59,870 bases of DNA from Oscillospiraceae bacterium (GTDB lineage: Bacteria > Bacillota > Clostridia > Oscillospirales > Acutalibacteraceae), in contig JAKVJJ010000008.1 of assembly GCA_022487055.1 (NCBI GenBank), forward strand, positions 1 to 59,870, written 5' to 3'. A model generated the notes under the pieces. That model did not search any database, was not told the origin of the DNA, and saw only the letters and a list, made by a program, of their open reading frames with translations. This document shows, one piece after another, positions 8,870 to 18,203 of this stretch (its first letter is position 1; every line of letters starts with the position of its first letter). The position numbers and the translations under genes were made by a program.

Positions 8870-10055
8870 TATTCAGTAATCCACCTTCCGCTTTCAGGAT
8901 TTCAAGGTTTTTCGCAATCAAGGCACTGCGCTGCTTCACACAGTCAGCGGAGCGGTCAGCGTCCTGCGGCGTATGGAAAACATAATCTGTCAGGCGGTCA
9001 AGCGTGGTGGAAGCAACATGGAGACGCGTATCACAGGAAGCATAGTAAATATATACTTCACCGTTGCCGCGGACAATGGCACCATTGGTAAACAAAACGT
9101 TGGAAACATCGCCCACACGTTCCTCGTCAAACGGCGCCAGCAAATATCCGCCCGGTTCCGCAATGACTTTCCACGGTTCCTTCAGATCGGTTGCAAAAGC
9201 ATACAGTACATAGCGCAGACCGGCCGCCGTATTACGGACACCGTGTGCAATGTTAATCCAGCCGCGGTCCGTGCGGATTGGCACAGCACCGGCACCGTTT
9301 TTGTCCTCTGTAATTCTGTGGTAATGGCGTGCACTGGTAATTTTTTCTTCATCAATCACCGCGTGGCAGATGTCATTGCAAAGACCAAATCCGATTCCAC
9401 CGCCGGACCCGGTGCTGATAAATCCATCCATTGGGCGGGTATAGAAAGCATACTTGCCGTCCACAAAGTTTGGCAGAAGCACCACATTGCGCTGCTGCGG
9501 TGAATGCAGAGTTGTCAGATTATCCAGACGTTCCCAGTGCTTCAGGTCTTTTGTACGCACAATACCGGCTGCCGCAACTGCTGCCGAAAGGTCATTGGAA
9601 GTCTTATCTTTACTTTCAGAACAGAAAATGCCGTAAATCCAACCATCCTCGTGCTTTGTCACGCGCATATCATAAACGTCGGTTTCTTCCGGGCAGGTAT
9701 CCGGAATCTGCACCGGATAATCCCAGAAGCGGAATCCCTGCACAGGATTGTCGCTCTCCGCCACGCCAAAGAAGGATTTGCGGTCAGTACCCTCAATGCG
9801 CGCAACCAGATAGAACTTGCCGTTCATCTCAATCGCACCGGAGTTAAAAGTCGCGTTCACACCAAGACGCTCCATGAAATATGGATTGGCCTTGATATCA
9901 AGGTCATATTTCCAGAACAGCGGAATATGTTCCCGCGTCAGAACCGGATGCTGCCAGCGGGTGAAAATTCCGTTGTAGCTGTCCTTTGGCTCGTTAGGCT
10001 GGTTCAGCAGCCGCTCCTGTTTTTCTTTCTGGCAGTAATACTCAGTGTGGAGCAT
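8862..10055 (-). CDS. GH130 beta-1,4-mannosylglucose phosphorylase
   Basis: A 397-residue phosphorylase of the GH130_1 type. It is predicted to split mannosyl-beta-1,4-glucose with phosphate, giving mannose-1-phosphate and glucose. The start at 10055 has an exemplary AGGAGGGG site. Family features are FTRWQHPVL near residue 31, [10 protein letters not shown] (65-74), ARIEGTD (85-91) and VYDMRVT, in which D129 corresponds to the catalytic Asp131 of the Bacteroides fragilis enzyme. Its length matches GH130_1 (about 390) rather than the shorter GH130_2 group. The gene overlaps the epimerase gene by 14 bases, and the epimerase makes its substrate. This is the phosphorolytic alternative to hydrolysis and saves one ATP per mannose. 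Confidence 0.92.
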   Translation of the reverse strand: MLHTEYYCQKEKQERLLNQPNEPKDSYNGIFTRWQHPVLTREHIPLFWKYDLDIKANPYFMERLGVNATFNSGAIEMNGKFYLVARIEGTDRKSFFGVAESDNPVQGFRFWDYPVQIPDTCPEETDVYDMRVTKHEDGWIYGIFCSESKDKTSNDLSAAVAAAGIVRTKDLKHWERLDNLTTLHSPQQRNVVLLPNFVDGKYAFYTRPMDGFISTGSGGGIGFGLCNDICHAVIDEEKITSARHYHRITEDKNGAGAVPIRTDRGWINIAHGVRNTAAGLRYVLYAFATDLKEPWKVIAEPGGYLLAPFDEERVGDVSNVLFTNGAIVRGNGEVYIYYASCDTRLHVASTTLDRLTDYVFHTPQDADRSADCVKQRSALIAKNLEILKAEGGLLNNV

Positions 10056-11238
10056 CGATTCCCCTCCTAATGATTTCAAAGCACATGCGTCCATTGTGGT
10101 ACGGACATTTCCACGGTTCCACGATAGGCTTCTGTGCATCCGGCCGACCGTCATCGTCCACCTGCCAGAACCACTCGGAGCCTTCCCGCGGGTCAACCAG
10201 CTTTTCGTTGATGTAAGCCCACACATCCGCTGCGGCCTGCAGGTATTCCGTATGCTCCGGCTTCCTCTGAAATGCATTCAAAAAGCCAAGGACAGACTCT
10301 GCCTGCACCCACCAAACACGGGTTTTGTCAATTTTGCCTTCTGTGCATTCATTCCACACAGAATGTTTATGATAAGCACTGCGGTAAATTTCAGCCGCAA
10401 GGTCGGAATCCGCAGTCTGCACCTGCCGGTCAAGTTTCTGGTCACCCAACAGACTGCAGCCCCAGTCCAACAGCCATGAAGTTTCAATATCATGGCCATA
10501 GGACTGCATATCAATCAAGCTGTTCCAGTCTTTATCAAAGAAAACTTCCTGCCGGTGTTTGTTCGGATTATAAACACATTCCATAAAAATAGAAATAATC
10601 CAGCGCATACTTTTGCCAACCCGCGGGTCATGGCTTGCCTCATACAAGCCGCTGTAGCCCTCAAAAACATGAAGGAGTGTGTTCATCGTCTTTTCAGCAA
10701 CTTTGCCCTCTGCCATCAACGTTTTATTATCAGAAAGTTTTTCATTGGAAATCGGATGAAATTCCCGGTCAAATGCTTCCAGATAGCCTTGATTATCCCG
10801 GCAGCGCTCCTCAATCATCTGATAAAGAGACTGCGCATATTTCAGCGCTTCCTGATCTCCGCTTGCACGGTAATAAGCCGAAAATGCATAAATAGCAAAT
10901 GCCTGATTATAAGTGTGCTTCGTGCTGTCACTGACGGTACCGTCATAATTGACAGACCAATAGATACCCCCGTACTGCCGGTCAATGCAGTGGTCACGCA
11001 GGAACGCATAGGCATGTTTCGCGTCATCCAGCAAATCAGCGCGGTGCAGCACCATGGAAGCCGTGGAAAAGAACCACAAAATGCGGCTGTGCAGGATACA
11101 CCCTTTCACTGCTTTTGCGTCTTTCTTTAAGTCATATCCCATCCATCCGGTGAAACCGCCGTTTTCATTGTCACGCAGTCCCTGCCAGAAAGGAATGAGC
11201 TTTTCCGTCAGCATCTGTTCCGCTTCTTTGACAAACAT
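10042..11238 (-). CDS. Cellobiose/mannobiose 2-epimerase (AGE family)
   Basis: A 398-residue (alpha/alpha)6-barrel epimerase of the N-acylglucosamine 2-epimerase superfamily. In mannan loci it converts mannobiose to mannosyl-glucose, feeding the GH130_1 enzyme encoded immediately downstream. The start at 11238 follows an AGGAG site. Catalytic-histidine motifs of the cellobiose epimerase branch are visible: [25 protein letters not shown] and [12 protein letters not shown] near the C-terminus. Length equals characterised cellobiose epimerases (about 390-410). Genomic pairing with two GH130 enzymes strongly supports the role; activity on cellobiose itself cannot be excluded. Confidence 0.9.
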   Translation of the reverse strand: MFVKEAEQMLTEKLIPFWQGLRDNENGGFTGWMGYDLKKDAKAVKGCILHSRILWFFSTASMVLHRADLLDDAKHAYAFLRDHCIDRQYGGIYWSVNYDGTVSDSTKHTYNQAFAIYAFSAYYRASGDQEALKYAQSLYQMIEERCRDNQGYLEAFDREFHPISNEKLSDNKTLMAEGKVAEKTMNTLLHVFEGYSGLYEASHDPRVGKSMRWIISIFMECVYNPNKHRQEVFFDKDWNSLIDMQSYGHDIETSWLLDWGCSLLGDQKLDRQVQTADSDLAAEIYRSAYHKHSVWNECTEGKIDKTRVWWVQAESVLGFLNAFQRKPEHTEYLQAAADVWAYINEKLVDPREGSEWFWQVDDDGRPDAQKPIVEPWKCPYHNGRMCFEIIRRGIDAPH

Positions 11239-11266
11239 TGTTTTTTCTCCTTTTGGGAAAAGCATT

Positions 11267-12289
11267 TTACCGCATTCCAAGTTCTGTATCTGTGTCTGTG
11301 GTCACGCTGTTTTCTTTAATATAGGAAACCACATTGTCCACTGTGGTGAACGCCATCGCAACATAGGTGTCTGCCGCACCATAGTAAATGGCAATACGAC
11401 CGGTATCGGCATCACACAGAGTTGCACACGGGAAAGTAACATTCGGTACAAAGCCGCGCTCTTCATACCATTCCTCCGGTGTCAGCAGATAGTTCTGGCA
11501 GCGGTACTTTACCTTGGACGGCTCGTCTTTATCCAGAATCGCGCCGCCGATGCTGTAAACATAGCCGTTGCAGGTGCCAGTAACACCATGATAGAATAAC
11601 AGCCAGCCCTCACTGGTTTCGATTGGGGCAGCACCGCCTCCAATTTTCAGGCTTTCCCACCATTCTGTGCCGCGGCCCATCACATGGCGATGGCAACCCC
11701 AGTATTTCATATCCGGGCTTTCACTCAGGAAGATGTCGCCGAATGGTGTGTGGCCGCTGTCACTCGGACGGGAAAGCATCATAAACTTACCATTGATTTT
11801 GCGCGGGAACAGCACGGCATTGCGGTTATATGGCAGGAATGGATTTTCAATCCTCGTAAAAGTCTGGAAGTCCTTGGTCTTTGCCATGCCGATAGCCGCG
11901 CCATAAAAGTCCTGGCACCAGATAGCGTAATAAGTATCCTCAATTTTAACAAAACGCGGGTCATAAGCATACCGCGGCATGAACTCCTTGCCGTTTTCAT
12001 CCTTAAACTGAATTTTCTCCGGATTAATGTCCCAGTGGATGCCATCTTTGCTGCGGCCAAAATAGATGAACGGGATACCGTTTATTTGTTCGCCGCGGAA
12101 CACACCTGCAAACGCGCCATCAACCGGAACCACGGCGCTGTTAAAAATGCGCGCCACGCCCGGCGCCGGATTTCGCTTAACAACCGGATTTTCTGTATAG
12201 CGCCACAAAGGAGAATTCAGGTTTCCGGCAGGCTTCTCCTGCCATGGGATATTTGGCAGACTTTCGCCGTAAAGTTTTACTGTATTCAT
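11267..12289 (-). CDS. GH130 beta-1,4-mannooligosaccharide phosphorylase
   Basis: A 340-residue GH130_2-type phosphorylase. It is predicted to release mannose-1-phosphate stepwise from the non-reducing end of mannooligosaccharides. The ATG at 12289 (MNTVKLYGESL) follows a GGAGG site by seven bases. Visible family elements include NPVVKRNPA, RIFNSAVVPVDG, FAGVFRGE and RYAYDPRFV, which carries the conserved catalytic-region Asp. It is shorter than and clearly diverged from the second GH130 product in this operon, so the two are a functional pair, not a recent duplication. It sits between the transporter genes and the epimerase gene. Confidence 0.91.
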   Translation of the reverse strand: MNTVKLYGESLPNIPWQEKPAGNLNSPLWRYTENPVVKRNPAPGVARIFNSAVVPVDGAFAGVFRGEQINGIPFIYFGRSKDGIHWDINPEKIQFKDENGKEFMPRYAYDPRFVKIEDTYYAIWCQDFYGAAIGMAKTKDFQTFTRIENPFLPYNRNAVLFPRKINGKFMMLSRPSDSGHTPFGDIFLSESPDMKYWGCHRHVMGRGTEWWESLKIGGGAAPIETSEGWLLFYHGVTGTCNGYVYSIGGAILDKDEPSKVKYRCQNYLLTPEEWYEERGFVPNVTFPCATLCDADTGRIAIYYGAADTYVAMAFTTVDNVVSYIKENSVTTDTDTELGMR

Positions 12290-12336
12290 AAACAACCTCC
12301 AAAATAAGTATCGATGCGTAATGCCGCAGAGTCCAA

Positions 12337-13227
12337 TCAGCCTTTTACCGAACCGGCTGCAAGGCCGCGATAAATTTGTTTCTGGCAGAGCAAAAATACG
12401 ATAAGCACCGGCACAATGGTGATGAGCACACCAGAGCAGATGTAATTATACTGGCTGCCCATTGGGCCGGTGAAAGTGTACAGGCAGGTGGAGACCACCT
12501 GATACAGCGATTTATCCTGCAGATACAGGTTTGCATTGTAGTATTCGTTGTAAGTACCTACACCCTTCAAAATGAGAACCGTCACAATGGCCGGCTTCAG
12601 CAGCGGGAACAGAATTTTAAAGAACACACCGAAGTAGGTGCAGCCATCCAAAATAGCGGATTCATCCAGCGAAACGGACAGATTCTCAAAGAACTGCAGG
12701 AAGATATAGATGGAAATAACATCTGTGCCCATCAGCAAAATCATATAGCCTGGCAGGCTGTTGATAAAGTTCAGTGCATACATAATTTTGTATACGGTGA
12801 CTTGCATTGCCACGCCGGGAATTAATGTGGCAAACAGGAACAGGTTGCGTATTAGGCCGTTTCCCGGAAACTTAAAGCGGTTCAACACAAAAGCCAGCAT
12901 CGCACTGATAAGGATAGAGCCGGTCAGCACGACCACCAGTACCAGAAGGGAGTTCCAGAAAGCCAAACCCATGTTTGCCTTATTCCATGCAGCGATAAAA
13001 TTATTGAAATAGCCCCAGTTTTTCGGCATGGTCATAACATTGGTGTTTGCATATTCATCTGCAGTTTTAAAGGATGTAACCACACAGGACCAAATCGGAA
13101 TGAGCGCCCAGAAAGTCATAAATGCAAGGAATATGTACTCTAATGTGTGCACCAGCACCTTGCGATTTTTCCCGCGGCGGTTGGCAGCTGTAATGTCACT
13201 TGGTGCCATAGCTTTTGAATTTGTCAT
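12337..13227 (-). CDS. Carbohydrate ABC transporter permease (MalG type)
   Basis: A 296-residue inner-membrane protein with about six helices, the second permease of a CUT1-type sugar importer. The cytoplasmic EAA loop, which docks the ATPase, is ESAILDGCTYFGVFFKILFP. The N-terminus is cytoplasmic and basic, and TSFKTADEY after the first helix is typical of MalG homologues. Its ATG overlaps the stop of the preceding permease gene by 4 bases (ATGA), so the two subunits are translationally coupled. No ATPase gene follows; a shared MsmK-like ATPase encoded elsewhere is the usual solution in Firmicutes. Confidence 0.93.
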   Translation of the reverse strand: MTNSKAMAPSDITAANRRGKNRKVLVHTLEYIFLAFMTFWALIPIWSCVVTSFKTADEYANTNVMTMPKNWGYFNNFIAAWNKANMGLAFWNSLLVLVVVLTGSILISAMLAFVLNRFKFPGNGLIRNLFLFATLIPGVAMQVTVYKIMYALNFINSLPGYMILLMGTDVISIYIFLQFFENLSVSLDESAILDGCTYFGVFFKILFPLLKPAIVTVLILKGVGTYNEYYNANLYLQDKSLYQVVSTCLYTFTGPMGSQYNYICSGVLITIVPVLIVFLLCQKQIYRGLAAGSVKG

Positions 13228-14231
13228 GACAGTCTTCCTCCTTTCCGTGTGTCCTGCGCAGCACGTTTTTTCGCAATGCGGCGTTCACGGTAGGTATGTC
13301 CGTTTACGTCCTCATCCAGCAGAAAATGTGTTACGGCCTTTTGCAGCAGCGTAACCAGTATGATGATAACCATCAGCACAACGGCCATGGCAGAAGCCAG
13401 ACCAACCTGTTGATTCACATGCGCAATGTGATCCATCTTAACGAAGTAGGTAGCCGTGCCGAAAGAGCCGTTGGTAATGACATAAGGCGGCTCGAAAGCG
13501 CTGATGGACCCGCTGATAGAAAGAATCAAGTTCAGCACAACAATGGTTTTAATACTGGGCATGGTGATATGCCAGAATTTCTGCCAGGCGTTTGCGCCGT
13601 CAATAGCGCCCGCCTCATACACGTCCTCGTCCACCGACATCATGGCACCAATAAATAAGATGATGTTTTGCCCCAAGTATCGCCACACGGAAGTCGCCGA
13701 CAACATAATGTTGTTGACACGTTCATCGCTTAGCCAATACGGCAGATTGGAAAGCTTGAAGCCAAGCGCTGTCAGCAAGGTATCGAACACAAAGCCGTGG
13801 GTGAAGAAAAACTTGAAGATGAAGCCGACCGCGATACCACCAACCAGATAGGGAAAAAACAGTGCTCCCTTAAAGAACGCGGTGTGCTTCAGGCCAGATG
13901 TCAAAATGGCCGCCAGCAGCAGTGCCAATGCAATTTGAACCACAGCACCACCGAGGTAAAACAGGCTGAGTTTTAAGGAACCGAGGATGTCATCCTCCGG
14001 GATGTCAGTGGGGGTAAAGACGGCAAGATAGTTTTGTAGACCAATCCACTTTACCCGACCGATGTATTTCATTTTGTAAAAACTGAACTGTATCATTTTG
14101 GCAAATGGAAGGTAGGTAAACAAGATTAATAGCGTCACAGGGGCGATCATAAACAGGACTGTTACAATCGTCTGCTGTCCCCGAATGCTGCGAAAACGCT
14201 GACCCAGCGTTCTCTTATTGTTGTGTTCCAT
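13224..14231 (-). CDS. Carbohydrate ABC transporter permease (MalF type)
   Basis: A 335-residue permease with six predicted helices and an EAA loop around YEAGAIDGANAWQKFWHITMP. It starts at 14231 after an AGGGGGAA site. With the MalG-type partner and the lipoprotein encoded before it, it forms the predicted importer for mannooligosaccharides. A strong stem-loop sits between the binding-protein gene and this one, which in many sugar operons keeps the binding protein in excess over the membrane subunits. Confidence 0.93.
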   Translation of the reverse strand: MEHNNKRTLGQRFRSIRGQQTIVTVLFMIAPVTLLILFTYLPFAKMIQFSFYKMKYIGRVKWIGLQNYLAVFTPTDIPEDDILGSLKLSLFYLGGAVVQIALALLLAAILTSGLKHTAFFKGALFFPYLVGGIAVGFIFKFFFTHGFVFDTLLTALGFKLSNLPYWLSDERVNNIMLSATSVWRYLGQNIILFIGAMMSVDEDVYEAGAIDGANAWQKFWHITMPSIKTIVVLNLILSISGSISAFEPPYVITNGSFGTATYFVKMDHIAHVNQQVGLASAMAVVLMVIIILVTLLQKAVTHFLLDEDVNGHTYRERRIAKKRAAQDTRKGGRLS

Positions 14232-14259
14232 AATAGTTGATTCCCCCTTGTAACAAACA

Positions 14260-14286
14260 ACGGCCGACGCGTTTGGCGCCGACCGT
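14260..14286 (-). terminator. Intercistronic stem-loop after the sugar-binding protein gene
   Basis: Arms 14286-14276 and 14270-14260 form an 11-bp G/C-rich stem (two G:U on the minus strand) with a 5-base loop, followed by TGTTTGTT. The weak U tract suggests partial termination or 3'-end protection of the upstream message rather than full stop. Confidence 0.6.
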
Positions 14287-14306
14287 CTGGCAAACGTTAA
14301 ACCTTA

Positions 14307-15710
14307 TCAGGACTGCTTGACGTCATTAGACTTCTGGGCTGCGGTCCACTTTTTGTTCCATTCTGCAACAATCTGATCCAGGGTTCTGTCTTTCTTTTTA
14401 GCGGACTGAACAATACTCATAACATGGTCATTGTCGCTGTTCAAGCTAAGCTTGGAGTCATTGTTCACATCGGTGTACAGATCCTCTTCACCATCCTTAG
14501 CAGGAGCGTCTTCAACCATCTTAATATTCTTGAAGTCCGCCAGAGTGGAGGGCAATTCTGCACCCTTCACAACCGGAACTTCTCCTTCACTGTAAGCAAA
14601 GTTGGATTTCTCCGTCAGATACTTGATATAGAGCATCGCAGCGGTCTGATTATCTTTGCTGGAGTTTTTGTTGATGCCATAGCAATAATCAGAACCCATG
14701 GTCGCATATTGCTGACCGTTCACAGTAATCGGGAAAGGCATATAGCCGATGTCAGCGGCATGCTTGCCGGCTTGCTGCGCTTGAGTAACTGCCCAAGAAC
14801 CGAGTGCCATCGTGGCAATCTGGCCATTGTTGATTTTAGCCTTACTGCTTTCCCAGTCGGTAGTGGTCGGGTCGTCTTCAGTCAAGCCCTGACTAACCGC
14901 CTGATACAGAACGTTGTAAACAGCGTAAGGACCAGTGCCGTCTGCAAACGAGACCTTAGCGAAAGGATCCTTCATTTTGGCCAGCTTCTGGTTCATGAAG
15001 TCGCCATCACCGGTTGCACAACCGCCTATGTAAGCATCCCACGCACCCATGGTCCATTTTGCAGCGAAATTCGTGTACAACGGAATTGCCTTTGTCTTTT
15101 CTTTAATTGTCTTGAGGTCTGTCAGAAACTCAGTTGGCGTCTTTGGTAAAGCCGTGATGCCTGCATCCTTAAAAACTTTTTTGTTATAAACAATGCCTTG
15201 CACATTACCAGTAGAGCTGATGCCGTAAACCTGCTTCTGATAAGATTTGTTGGTAGTGAATTTGTAGGTCTTGCTCAGTGTGTCCACATCGCCAAAGGAA
15301 ACGAAATGGTCACCCAGCTCTGTGTTCGGCACGGTGGTTGGGATCATGCAAACATCACCCCAGTCCTTTGTGCTCATACGGGTGGTCACATCATCGGCAT
15401 AGTTGGTAACCGCTTCGTACTTAATGGACACATTTGGATATAGTTTCTGGAAGTCTTTTACATATCCTGCAAACTTTGTGTTGACAATGTCGGTACGGTG
15501 GGTCAAAAACTTTAGGTTCGCCTTGATGTCCTTGTCGTCTATGCCCAGCTTCATAGTAGCAAAGCTGGTTCCGTCAGCTGTCTTACTTGCTGCCGTATTG
15601 GAAGTACCGGCGCCGGCGCTGGAATTGGGGCTGCCGTTGCCACACGCTGCCATGGACAGCACCATGGCACCCGCGAGCGCAACGCTCATGATTTTGCTAA
15701 CACTTTTCAT
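14307..15710 (-). CDS. Sugar ABC transporter substrate-binding lipoprotein
   Basis: A 467-residue extracellular solute-binding protein anchored by a lipid. The ATG at 15710 follows a GGAGG site; a second ATG 15 bases upstream precedes that site and is rejected. The signal peptide ends in the lipobox LSMAAC (Cys23), followed by a Ser/Gly/Asn/Ala-rich linker. The mature part resembles family 1 binding proteins for oligosaccharides. As first gene of the operon it should capture mannooligosaccharides released from plant mannan by other enzymes or organisms. Sugar specificity is inferred only from the operon. Confidence 0.92.
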   Translation of the reverse strand: MKSVSKIMSVALAGAMVLSMAACGNGSPNSSAGAGTSNTAASKTADGTSFATMKLGIDDKDIKANLKFLTHRTDIVNTKFAGYVKDFQKLYPNVSIKYEAVTNYADDVTTRMSTKDWGDVCMIPTTVPNTELGDHFVSFGDVDTLSKTYKFTTNKSYQKQVYGISSTGNVQGIVYNKKVFKDAGITALPKTPTEFLTDLKTIKEKTKAIPLYTNFAAKWTMGAWDAYIGGCATGDGDFMNQKLAKMKDPFAKVSFADGTGPYAVYNVLYQAVSQGLTEDDPTTTDWESSKAKINNGQIATMALGSWAVTQAQQAGKHAADIGYMPFPITVNGQQYATMGSDYCYGINKNSSKDNQTAAMLYIKYLTEKSNFAYSEGEVPVVKGAELPSTLADFKNIKMVEDAPAKDGEEDLYTDVNNDSKLSLNSDNDHVMSIVQSAKKKDRTLDQIVAEWNKKWTAAQKSNDVKQS

Positions 15711-16147
15711 TTGGCTACCTCCCATATTTAAGTTAATATACTTGATTAACTTGAATTAATGATATTCCATTTACTTTCCAAAGTCACTACATTATATTGT
15801 CTAAAATATTGTAATATTGGCCTTATTCTATAATTGTTATGCAAATTGTACTTTTTCATGAATAATATCTGTTTAATTATTGCAAACAGTGCTCTTAAAA
15901 ATTAAGTAAATATATATTAATTAATTAGTTTTTCCATCCATACATGTCTTGCTCAGCATTGCTATTTTTCACCAGAGTTGATAATGTGTCGGGGAATATT
16001 TAGGTACTGTGCTACCATTACAAATAAAGTAAAGTAAATTTAAGTTGGATAATTTGCTTTGCCGGAACCATTTTTTGTCGTATCAGACTATAATAGATAA
16101 GAAATTTATTTTTATTGAACTTTTATGGCAAAGGATGTTTACGCAAA
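15711..16147. promoter_or_regulatory. Divergent control region of the mannan operon and the AraC gene
   Basis: This 437-base A/T-rich gap has no gene. On the minus strand TATAAT (15796-15791) is the best -10 for the mannan operon but lacks a good -35, consistent with activator dependence. On the plus strand TATAAT at 16089-16094 lies about 55 bases before the AraC start. ATTAAGTAAA (15901-15910) and AAAGTAAAGTAAATTTAAGT (16027-16046) resemble the half-site seen at the GH36 and LacI promoters of this locus. Confidence 0.55.
15730..15752. promoter_or_regulatory. Inverted repeat ahead of the sugar-binding protein gene
   Basis: AAGTTAAT and ATTAACTT are perfect 8-base arms separated by 7 bases, ending 20 bases before the start codon. 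The repeat is A/T rich and would make a weak hairpin, so a protein operator is more likely than an RNA structure. ACTTGA also repeats directly at 15741 and 15750, about one helical turn apart. Confidence 0.5.
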
Positions 16148-16972
16148 ATGGAGCAAATTACTGCACGGCAGCAGCCGACTGCCCCGGAACCTGTGTTCCG
16201 CCTCCTCGGCAGCATGAGCGGCACAGTTCCGCACGATATGCTGCTCTCCTGTCCGTTTCGCGGTGCCTTTTCCCTTTATGAAGTAAAAGACACCGCCGCG
16301 TTGGAAGAAAGCCGCAGCATTTGGAACTTGGTTCCCGGTAATCTCCTGCTGGTGCTCGCCGGTCAGACCCCGGTGCTGAAAGCTGTCGATACTCCGCTGC
16401 ATTTTAACCAATTCATCATTGAGGGTGTTCCGCCCACCATATCAGTAAGCGGCTTGGCTGTGCTTTCGCTGGCCACTGATTCTGAGATGCCGGCGCATTT
16501 ATCCACACTGATGACCGGTCTGGCACAGAACGACGAGACAAATCTGCTGCTGCAAATTGTCCGACTTCTGAAAAAGGATACCTCTCCTATTCTGCCGGAA
16601 CGTTCTTTGCCCCCCTCTTCCATTCAAACACTGAAATATATTTTGGACACACGTTATGCCGAAAAGCTCACGCTGGATTCACTTTCCAAAGAGTTGCACT
16701 GGAACAAATATAAGTTGGACAAAGATTTTAAGCGCTATTATAACTGTTCTCCTTTCGAGTATCTTTTGGATGTGCGGGTGGCAGAAGCCTGCCGATTGCT
16801 GCGCAGTACCCGCCGAAGTGTACTGGATATCGGTTTTTCGGTCGGTGTGGAAAACACTTCTTATTTTATACGGCTCTTTCGCAAACGCATTGGAATGTCT
16901 CCACTGGCTTACCGCACATGTTTTTTCTCTGCATCAGAAAACCACACAAAAAAAGAAGGCACGGAGCAATAA
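16148..16972 (+). CDS. AraC-family transcriptional regulator of the mannan locus
   Basis: A 274-residue regulator. The N-terminal part (about 1-150) is a poorly conserved sensing domain. The C-terminal 100 residues hold the double helix-turn-helix: SLSKELHWNKYKLDKDFKRY, then the classic second half with SVLDIGFSVGVENTSYFIRL and RKRIGMSPLAYR. The ATG at 16148 is preceded by AAAGGA at a rather long 12 bases; an in-frame TTG at 16115 is a less likely alternative. It is divergent from the sugar transporter operon across a shared control region, so it is the likely local activator, with mannooligosaccharide or mannose derivative as inferred effector. Confidence 0.88.
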   Translation: MEQITARQQPTAPEPVFRLLGSMSGTVPHDMLLSCPFRGAFSLYEVKDTAALEESRSIWNLVPGNLLLVLAGQTPVLKAVDTPLHFNQFIIEGVPPTISVSGLAVLSLATDSEMPAHLSTLMTGLAQNDETNLLLQIVRLLKKDTSPILPERSLPPSSIQTLKYILDTRYAEKLTLDSLSKELHWNKYKLDKDFKRYYNCSPFEYLLDVRVAEACRLLRSTRRSVLDIGFSVGVENTSYFIRLFRKRIGMSPLAYRTCFFSASENHTKKEGTEQ

Positions 16973-16992
16973 GTTCCATGCCTTCTTTTTTA
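16948..16992. terminator. Bidirectional terminator between the AraC and LacI genes
   Basis: AAAAAAGAAGGCA and TGCCTTCTTTTTT pair with an inner GGA/TCC step around a short loop. T runs follow on both strands, serving the convergent AraC (stop 16972) and LacI (stop 17010) genes. Confidence 0.88.
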
Positions 16993-17009
16993 TATATTAC
17001 ACACCCAAT

Positions 17010-18023
17010 TTATGGCTCCAGCTTTTTCACACTGTCGCGAACAATCAAGTGACCGCTCACGATTTTCATGCCCGTCATTTTGTGTTTATGCCGAATCTGA
17101 TGCAGCATTCCTTCCACACAGGCACGCGCCATGCCGCCCATATCCACCGCATAAGTGGTAATCTCCGGCATAAAAATTCCGGTCAAGCAGTAATTATCAA
17201 ACCCAGCAACGGAAATATCATCCGGCACATGCAGCCCGCGTCCTTTCAGTTGGTTAATCAGCTCATAGGCAGTCAAGTCACAGTTACAGACAAAAGCAGT
17301 CGGAAGACTTTCCGGCAGCGTAAAGGAAATATTTCCAGATTCGTGACGGTCAGGCAGCACCATTTCCGGTGTAACGGTAATTCCCTGTTCGGACATTGCG
17401 CGGCAGTAACCATAATAGCGGTCTGCAATGCTGCTGGTGGCATTGATCGTCCCAACAAAGTGAATGTCACGGTGCCCCATTTTCAGTAAGTAATTCGTAA
17501 CGATATACATTCCATAGTAGCCGTCTGAAATTACAGAATATCCGCTGCCACAACTGTCATAGGTATCCAAAAACACGGTGGGCACCTGTGTCTTTCCCTG
17601 CAGCGTCCGGCAGTATTCGGCGCTGAGCTTCCCCAGCACAATCAGGCCATCTATCTTATTTTCCTGCAGTACACGCGGCAGTGTCAGGTTCTGTTCCATC
17701 TCATCAGAGAGCAGCTCCAATATACCGTAATAATCATTGATAAATAAGCGGTTAACAACTTTTTCATACATCTGCCAATAGAAGGATTTGCTGTTGTCAT
17801 CCACAAAGCAGGCAGACACCAAAATACCGATATTGCCTGTGCCTGACTGCCTGACATGACGTGGTCCTACATTCTGCTGGTAACCCATTTGCTGCGCGGT
17901 TTCCTTGATTTTCGCACGAATCTCGTCACTGACCCCGTCTTTATCTGCCAGCGCCTTAGAAACCGTGACAGTGCTCACGCCGACTTTTTGTGCAATATCT
18001 GCCATGCGTACCGTCTTTGGCAT
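17010..18023 (-). CDS. LacI-family repressor of the mannan/galactoside locus
   Basis: A 337-residue regulator. The LacI helix-turn-helix is at the N-terminus (VRMADIAQKVGVSTVTVSKAL) with the hinge helix after residue 45. A periplasmic-binding-protein-like sensor domain follows (GNIGILV, DGLIVLG, PDDISVAGFDN). The ATG at 18023 follows GAGGAGT; a GTG 18 bases upstream lies inside that site. It stands between the AraC and the alpha-galactosidase genes and has its own promoter, with a TTTACTTAAT element at its transcription start that matches the operator-like dyad in front of GH36. Autoregulation and control of GH36 are inference. Confidence 0.9.
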   Translation of the reverse strand: MPKTVRMADIAQKVGVSTVTVSKALADKDGVSDEIRAKIKETAQQMGYQQNVGPRHVRQSGTGNIGILVSACFVDDNSKSFYWQMYEKVVNRLFINDYYGILELLSDEMEQNLTLPRVLQENKIDGLIVLGKLSAEYCRTLQGKTQVPTVFLDTYDSCGSGYSVISDGYYGMYIVTNYLLKMGHRDIHFVGTINATSSIADRYYGYCRAMSEQGITVTPEMVLPDRHESGNISFTLPESLPTAFVCNCDLTAYELINQLKGRGLHVPDDISVAGFDNYCLTGIFMPEITTYAVDMGGMARACVEGMLHQIRHKHKMTGMKIVSGHLIVRDSVKKLEP

Positions 18024-18099
18024 TTGTGAACCACTCCTCACCCCGGCAGATGAACTTTTTGCGCTGCAATTAATTAATGGTTAGCTAATAAATCTGCCG

Positions 18100-18109
18100 T
18101 TTACTTAAT
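18100..18109. promoter_or_regulatory. Operator-like half-site at the LacI transcription start
   Basis: TTTACTTAAT directly follows the LacI -10 box, at about +1 to +10. It equals one arm of the 22-bp dyad at the GH36 promoter in seven or more positions. The palindrome TTAGCTAA lies further downstream at 18081-18088. Confidence 0.45.
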
Positions 18110-18115
18110 ACACCT

Positions 18116-18145
18116 ATTTTACTATAGGAAAAGTAGCATTGTCAA
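18116..18145 (-). promoter_or_regulatory. Promoter of the LacI-family gene
   Basis: TTGACA (18145-18140), 18-base spacer, TAAAAT (18121-18116) on the minus strand, about 90 bases ahead of the start codon. Confidence 0.8.
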
Positions 18146-18203
18146 TTCATTTTGCGCTAAAATTCCTCTCCTGTGCACAGCAAATCATGGAAAAGTACTT
18201 TTT

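Noticed and set aside
10055-11267. The two GH130 genes as a tandem duplication
   Set aside because: The products differ in length (340 and 397) and in most motifs and belong to different GH130 subgroups; they are complementary enzymes.
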